A stretch of DNA of 64,000 nt, from the NCBI GenBank assembly GCA_001051155.2, contig JYIP02000003.1, forward strand, positions 1,054,001 through 1,118,000, read 5' to 3'. Of this stretch, positions 59,902 to 64,000 are shown piece by piece. This DNA comes from Chrysoporthe austroafricana. Lineage: Eukaryota > Ascomycota > Sordariomycetes > Diaporthales > Cryphonectriaceae. The first letter of the stretch is position 1, and the number at the start of each line of letters is the position of its first letter. The notes under the pieces were generated by a model. That model worked only from the letters and a program-made list of their open reading frames with translations, searched no databases and was not told the origin of the DNA. The translations under genes were made by a program, and so were the position numbers.

Positions 59902-60795
59902 TCAGGGCAGCCCCATATCGGCTCCTCTCCTTGCACGGCTCCTCTCAAGCGCGTTCACGGCCCACTGATAGCTCCCCAAGAAGACCGCGCCGCCCACGCT
60001 GATCCACGTGACCCTGGGCCCGATCCCGGCGAAGAACGGCCGTATCCCATGCTGCCTCAGAATGGACACGACGATCTCGCCGACCCCGGTCCGCTGGCTG
60101 CTCAGCATCACGCGGGTCTTGAGCACGTCCAGCGGGGTGGTGATGCCGGCGGCGACGGCGCCGGCGACGCTGCCGTAGAGGGCGCTCTCCACGGCGGATA
60201 CGTCCTCCCCGCGCCGGGGGTCGAGCTGCTGGCGGCGGCGCGAGTAGTCCTTGAGGGCCTCCCAGATGGGGAACTGGATGATGGTGAAGGGCACCTCGCG
60301 CAGCACGGTGATGCCCCAGCCGCGGTATAGCTCGCGGAGGACGCCGGGCAGGCCGGCGGAGGCGCGCAGGGCGAGGATCGCGCGCAGCGACGACAGCGAC
60401 GACCCGCCGTGCCGGCCCGCCTGCGCGCGCTGCTTGACCACCTCGGTGGGGACGCGCACCGCGCACGCGGCGACCTCGCCCAGGGATGCCGCGAGCATGT
60501 GGTCCACGGCGTGACCACCCCCGCCCTCGCCGGCCGCCCCCCGCAGGTCCGCACAGAACGCCTTGGCCGCCTCGTACGTGCAGAAGAACAGCGCCGCACC
60601 GGGCGCGGACCCTAGCGCCGCGGAGCCGACGCCCCTGTAGATGCCGCGGAAGCCGCCCGAGGCGAAGAAGCCCTCGGAGGACTGCAGGCGGGTCTTGAGC
60701 GTGTCGAGGGGGAAGAGGGTCAGGTCGACGGTGGTGCCGGCTATGCCGCCGGCGAGGAGGGCGGAGGTGAAGGGCGGGTTGGCCGGGGTAGACAT
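59902..60795 (-). CDS. PET8: Mitochondrial S-adenosylmethionine carrier (Pet8/SAMC type)
   Basis: A single exon encodes 297 residues, the usual length. Three mitochondrial-carrier repeats are present with signatures FPLDTLKTRLQ, VPTEVVKQRAQ and TPLDVLKTRVM. The first repeat (ALLAGGIAGTTVDLTLFPLD) and REVPFTIIQFPIWEALK are characteristic of SAM carriers. Such proteins import SAM into mitochondria in exchange for S-adenosylhomocysteine, supplying methylation and lipoate/biotin synthesis. The coding sequence is very GC-rich in its middle, more than its neighbours. Start MSTPANPPFTSALLAGG is conserved-looking. It is divergent from the lysidine-synthetase gene with 490 bp between. Confidence 0.92.
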   Translation of the reverse strand: MSTPANPPFTSALLAGGIAGTTVDLTLFPLDTLKTRLQSSEGFFASGGFRGIYRGVGSAALGSAPGAALFFCTYEAAKAFCADLRGAAGEGGGGHAVDHMLAASLGEVAACAVRVPTEVVKQRAQAGRHGGSSLSSLRAILALRASAGLPGVLRELYRGWGITVLREVPFTIIQFPIWEALKDYSRRRQQLDPRRGEDVSAVESALYGSVAGAVAAGITTPLDVLKTRVMLSSQRTGVGEIVVSILRQHGIRPFFAGIGPRVTWISVGGAVFLGSYQWAVNALERSRARRGADMGLP

Positions 60796-61285
60796 CTCGT
60801 GGTTTGCGCCGTTCGCAGGAGGGAGGAGGGTCGAAGGCGTGGGGAGGCTCGAGAGAGACTATATCGTGAGGAGCATCTCGAGGGAGCGGAGGAGGAGGGT
60901 TGGAGCGGTGTTGGCTGTAAATGTTGCGAGGTTGTGCTGGTGTCGAGGCGGGTTCGTCGAAAAGAAGTTGAAATTCGAGAACAGCCTCCGACTTCGCCGT
61001 CCAGGGGGTGCTCGGCACTGTAGCACCCCCTGTCGTCGAGGCCCTGTGGCTTGGGCTCCAGTGGCTCCAGTGGCTCAAGCTCCCGATCTCGTGGGGCTCC
61101 TTAGCACCCCACCCCACTACGCAGCATGGTTTACAGGGGGCACCCGCTGAGCCTTACTTATGTAAGTAGTCCGTCCCACCTCGACGAGCACGGCTCTGCT
61201 CGTGAAGCTAAGCTCTTCACACCCGAGCTGCTTCCGACCCAGCAGGACTGACTGCTCGAGATGCGCCGCCATATATAATGGCGAG
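60796..61285. other. Divergent promoter, SAM carrier / lysidine synthetase
   Basis: 490 bp shared upstream region of two genes with mitochondrial roles. A short repeated phrase (ggctccagt) occurs twice around 61053-61071. No gene seen. Confidence 0.5.
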
Positions 61286-63675
61286 ATGAACCCCGTACCA
61301 CGAGTGCTTCACCGCACCGCGAGACCCATCTCTGTCGACGAGTTCGTCGACGCCCTGGTGGCGACATGCCCTCCACGGTTTCCGGGGGCTCGTGCCTGTC
61401 AGCCGCGGCCCGTGGGTGAGTTTTAGACTGCTGCGCGCTCTCGACTCCTCCTCCTCCTCGTCGTAATCGTCGTAGTGAACTCGGCTGACGCTTCGCCCCA
61501 GCTCTGGCCATCAGCGGCGGGGTGGACTCCATGGCCCTGGCCTACCTGTGCTGGCGCGCCCACCGCGCCCACCTGCGCATGCCGGTCGCCGATAACCCCG
61601 TCTCCACGTACTACTCCATCACCGTCGACCACCGGCTGCGCGAGGGCAGCGACCGGGAGGCCCGCGCCGTCACCCAGGCCCTCCAGGAGCGCTTCGGCCT
61701 GCGCGCCTGGCAGCTGGCCATCCACTGGCGTGACGCCCTCGAGGCCGCGGGCGTGTCGCACCCCAGGGACCTGCCCAACTTCGAGACCGTCGCCCGGCGC
61801 CTGCGCTACCGCCGGATGGCCGCCCTGTGCGCCCAGTGCCGCATCGCCAGCATGTTCCTGGCGCACCACCAGGACGACCAGTACGAGACCGTGCTCATGC
61901 GGCTGATGTCGGGCCACGGCAGGGCCGGGCTGCTGGGCATGCGCGCCGCCACGGACATCCCCGAGTGCCACGACATCCACGGCGCGTACCAGAGCGGCTT
62001 TGTGGACGACCAGATGTCCATCCGCCCGATGATCAACTACCGCCCTACCAAGTACGAGCTGAAGAGCATCCGCGCGCAGATCATGGCCGAGATGGACCCG
62101 GACGTGGTCGCGCGGGAGGTCCTCGAGGGGGCGAGGGCCGACGCGGTCGCAGAGAACGAGTTCGACGCGTACGTGCCGCGGACGCAATGGATGCTGCGCG
62201 CCGCGCCTCTCGACGTGGAGGATGGCGGGATCATGATCTACCGCCCGCTGTTGGAGTTCGCCAAGGACCGGCTGGTGGCGACGTGTGAGGCGAACGGTGT
62301 CCCGTGGTTCGAGGATGCCACGAATAGTGACAAGACGCTTACGGTGAGGAATGCTATAAGGCATCTCTATGTAAATCACACCTTACCTACCGCGCTGCAG
62401 AAGCCCGCCGTCCTCAAAATGTCCAACCGGCTCAGGAGGCAGGTGGCATCCGAGGAGGCGGAAGTAGACAGGCTGCTCAAGCGCACGGTAGTCAAGAATT
62501 TCGAGTCCACAGCGGGGACGGTGGTGGTACAGCTTCCGTCCTTCCGGCCGCCTCGCCTGCGGAGGGGCCAGGATAACAGAGCTCGGCGCCGGAAGCGTCT
62601 CGAGCATTATCGCCAGATTGCGATTCTGCTGGTCAAGAGGCTTATCGCCATGGTGACACCCGAGCCGCTGGGGTCATTCTCGAGCAATCTGCCAAACTCA
62701 GTCCCTCGCCTGTTCCCCTCGCTCAACGACAACCCGTCTGCGTACCCGAAACATCCGAAGGCCTTCAACATGTCGGGCGTCCACTTCATTCCCGTCAAGG
62801 CGCCATCCAGACCGAACGCGCCTTTGCAGTGGTTTCTCTCCCGCCAGCCGTATGTGTCGGGACAGGCCCTCCCGCAGAGCAACTTCGGCCGCCTCCGGCT
62901 CTGCCACCGCTGGCGCAGACGGCCCGACCAGTGGCGGTGGCCCGCTCACCACGGGGGCTGGAAGCTCTGGGACGGGCGGTTCTGGGTGACCATCCGCAAC
63001 CGCAGCCCCGTGCACGCGGCCGTCGCGCCCTTCGACCTCAAGCACGCCAAGGCCTTCCGCGACTCGCTCCCCGACGACCGGAGCCGCGACGAGCTGATGG
63101 CCCTGCTCAAGATCCACGCGCCCGGCAAGGTGCGGTACACGCTCCCCGCCATCTACACGGCGGGGGACTTTGCCGAGGCCGTGGGGAGGTACCAGAGCTT
63201 CGCGGAGCGCCAAAAGGCCGAGATGCTGAGCGAGGCCGAAGCGCAGCGGCACTGGAGGGAGCTGACGACCGCCCACCGGAGGGCGGCGTACCTCGCCGCG
63301 CTCGAGTGGGAACGGGCCAGGGGGAACGACAGTGAGAAGAGCTGGTCGCCCGAGAACTGGGCCAGGGACGACAAGAGGGTGCTGGTCGCGCTGCCCACGC
63401 TAGGGATCGCCAGGCCGGGGCTGCACAATTGGATCCGGTATGACATCAGGTACAGGCGGGTGGATAGGCGGATGCTGGCGAGTACGATGAAGACCGAGGA
63501 GGAGCTGGCACGGGCTGAGCGGGCAAGGAGGCGGGCGAGGTCGAGCGGAACGAGAAGATGGATCGCGAGATGTGCCATGGCGAGGAGGCGGCCAGCCCTG
63601 AGGTCGAAGCCGAAGGCCAAGAAGACTGTGCAACTGAGGCCATTTGAGAGCACCGGCGACAGCAACGAGGTCTGA
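61286..63675 (+). CDS. tilS: tRNA(Ile)-lysidine synthetase (TilS-like, probably mitochondrial)
   Basis: Two exons, 61286-61415 and 61502-63675, 767 residues; donor GTGAGT, branch GCTGACG, acceptor CCCCAG. The junction restores the PP-loop LAISGGVDSMALAYLCWRA (residues about 45-63), which binds ATP. Family blocks follow: YYSITVDHRLREGSDREA, MFLAHHQDDQYETVLMRL and WFEDATNSDKTLTVRNAIR. The enzyme converts C34 of the CAU-anticodon tRNA(Ile) to lysidine so that it reads AUA; in fungi this serves mitochondrial tRNA. The N-terminus (MNPVPRVLHRTARPISV) is Arg-containing and lacks acidic residues at first, which would suit mitochondrial import. A C-terminal region of about 400 residues after the catalytic core is long compared with bacterial TilS and is Arg/Trp-rich. 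Confidence 0.9.
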
Positions 63676-64000
63676 TAGGCGCCGCTCACAGCGTCCAGCA
63701 GAGGACTTGATTCTCCTTATCTGCCTCTAGTGATACCCTACCTAGTTCATCATGCTATGCTTGGTACAAAGATCTTCTGGAGACGCACACACTCCATGTC
63801 AGTACGACTTACTAGGTTTACTATCTCCAGGGGTGGGCTCCGGGTGTTCATCCGAAGACATCAGGCTCGATTCATCATGCATCTCATCCCACCAGTCGGG
63901 AGTTGCCTTCCGGCACGTGTGCCGTAGCGCTGACCAGGCATGCCAGGGATCTCGGCGGGGACGAACGAACCTCACCCACCTCACCTCACCATGCTCACCT
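63676..64000. other. Right edge, no gene seen
   Basis: 325 bp downstream of the lysidine-synthetase gene. Only short open frames are present. Confidence 0.5.

Noticed and set aside
59945..61117. 390-codon minus-strand open frame
   Set aside because: It is a shadow of the SAM carrier in a GC-rich region; the translation is low-complexity Arg/Pro/His.

Overview
The window is nuclear DNA of a filamentous ascomycete, most likely a Sordariomycete. Genes are split by short introns (about 50-280 nt) with GT donors, CTRAY-like branch sites and YAG or AAG acceptors. The gene set is typically fungal: Siw14 phosphatase, Aim19-like protein, cyclin C, Bet4, a Bun107/WDR48-type protein, mitochondrial carriers and a NACHT-class NLR. 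I see no CRISPR array, rRNA gene, confident tRNA gene or intact transposon. Gene identities below come from reading the translated exons; no database search was run.

Layout. 0-6.5 kb: Siw14-like phosphatase (+), Aim19-like protein (-), ER-type J-protein (+). 6.5-12.3 kb: gene-poor stretch with one candidate secreted Cys-containing protein. 12.3-18.4 kb: MINDY deubiquitinase with a CaaX end, a small secreted protein, and a TauD-type dioxygenase (-). 19-29 kb: cyclin C (-), a Ca2+-regulated mitochondrial carrier (+), and a type II membrane protein with a Pro-Ala repeat. 29.4-32.3 kb: AMA1-type APC/C activator (-). 33-36 kb: Bet4 and a small Cys/Ser-rich protein. 38-54 kb is an accessory block: HET-like protein, ERG4/ERG24-type reductase, an orphan gene, a 1637-residue hydrolase-NACHT-WD40 NLR, a fructosamine-kinase-like protein, an MFS transporter and an FAD monooxygenase. 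55.8-64 kb is housekeeping: WDR48/Bun107, mitochondrial SAM carrier, and tRNA(Ile)-lysidine synthetase.

The most striking result is the AMA1 homologue. Its 697-codon second exon is one continuous frame that keeps the WD40 propeller and a C-terminal Ile-Arg tail. It is interrupted by exactly three in-frame stops, all TAG, and at least two stand where the family has Trp. Fungal sexual-stage A-to-I mRNA editing converts UAG to UGG, so the gene looks like one that makes full-length protein only when three stops are edited. Two of the three stops fall in loops of hairpins visible by eye. A weaker fourth candidate, with the A in a 3-nt hairpin loop, lies in the orphan gene at 41.7-42.4 kb.

The exon models were built by matching splice signals and reading phase; each model given below closes in frame. 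Start codons and a few acceptors are less certain, and this is stated where it matters.
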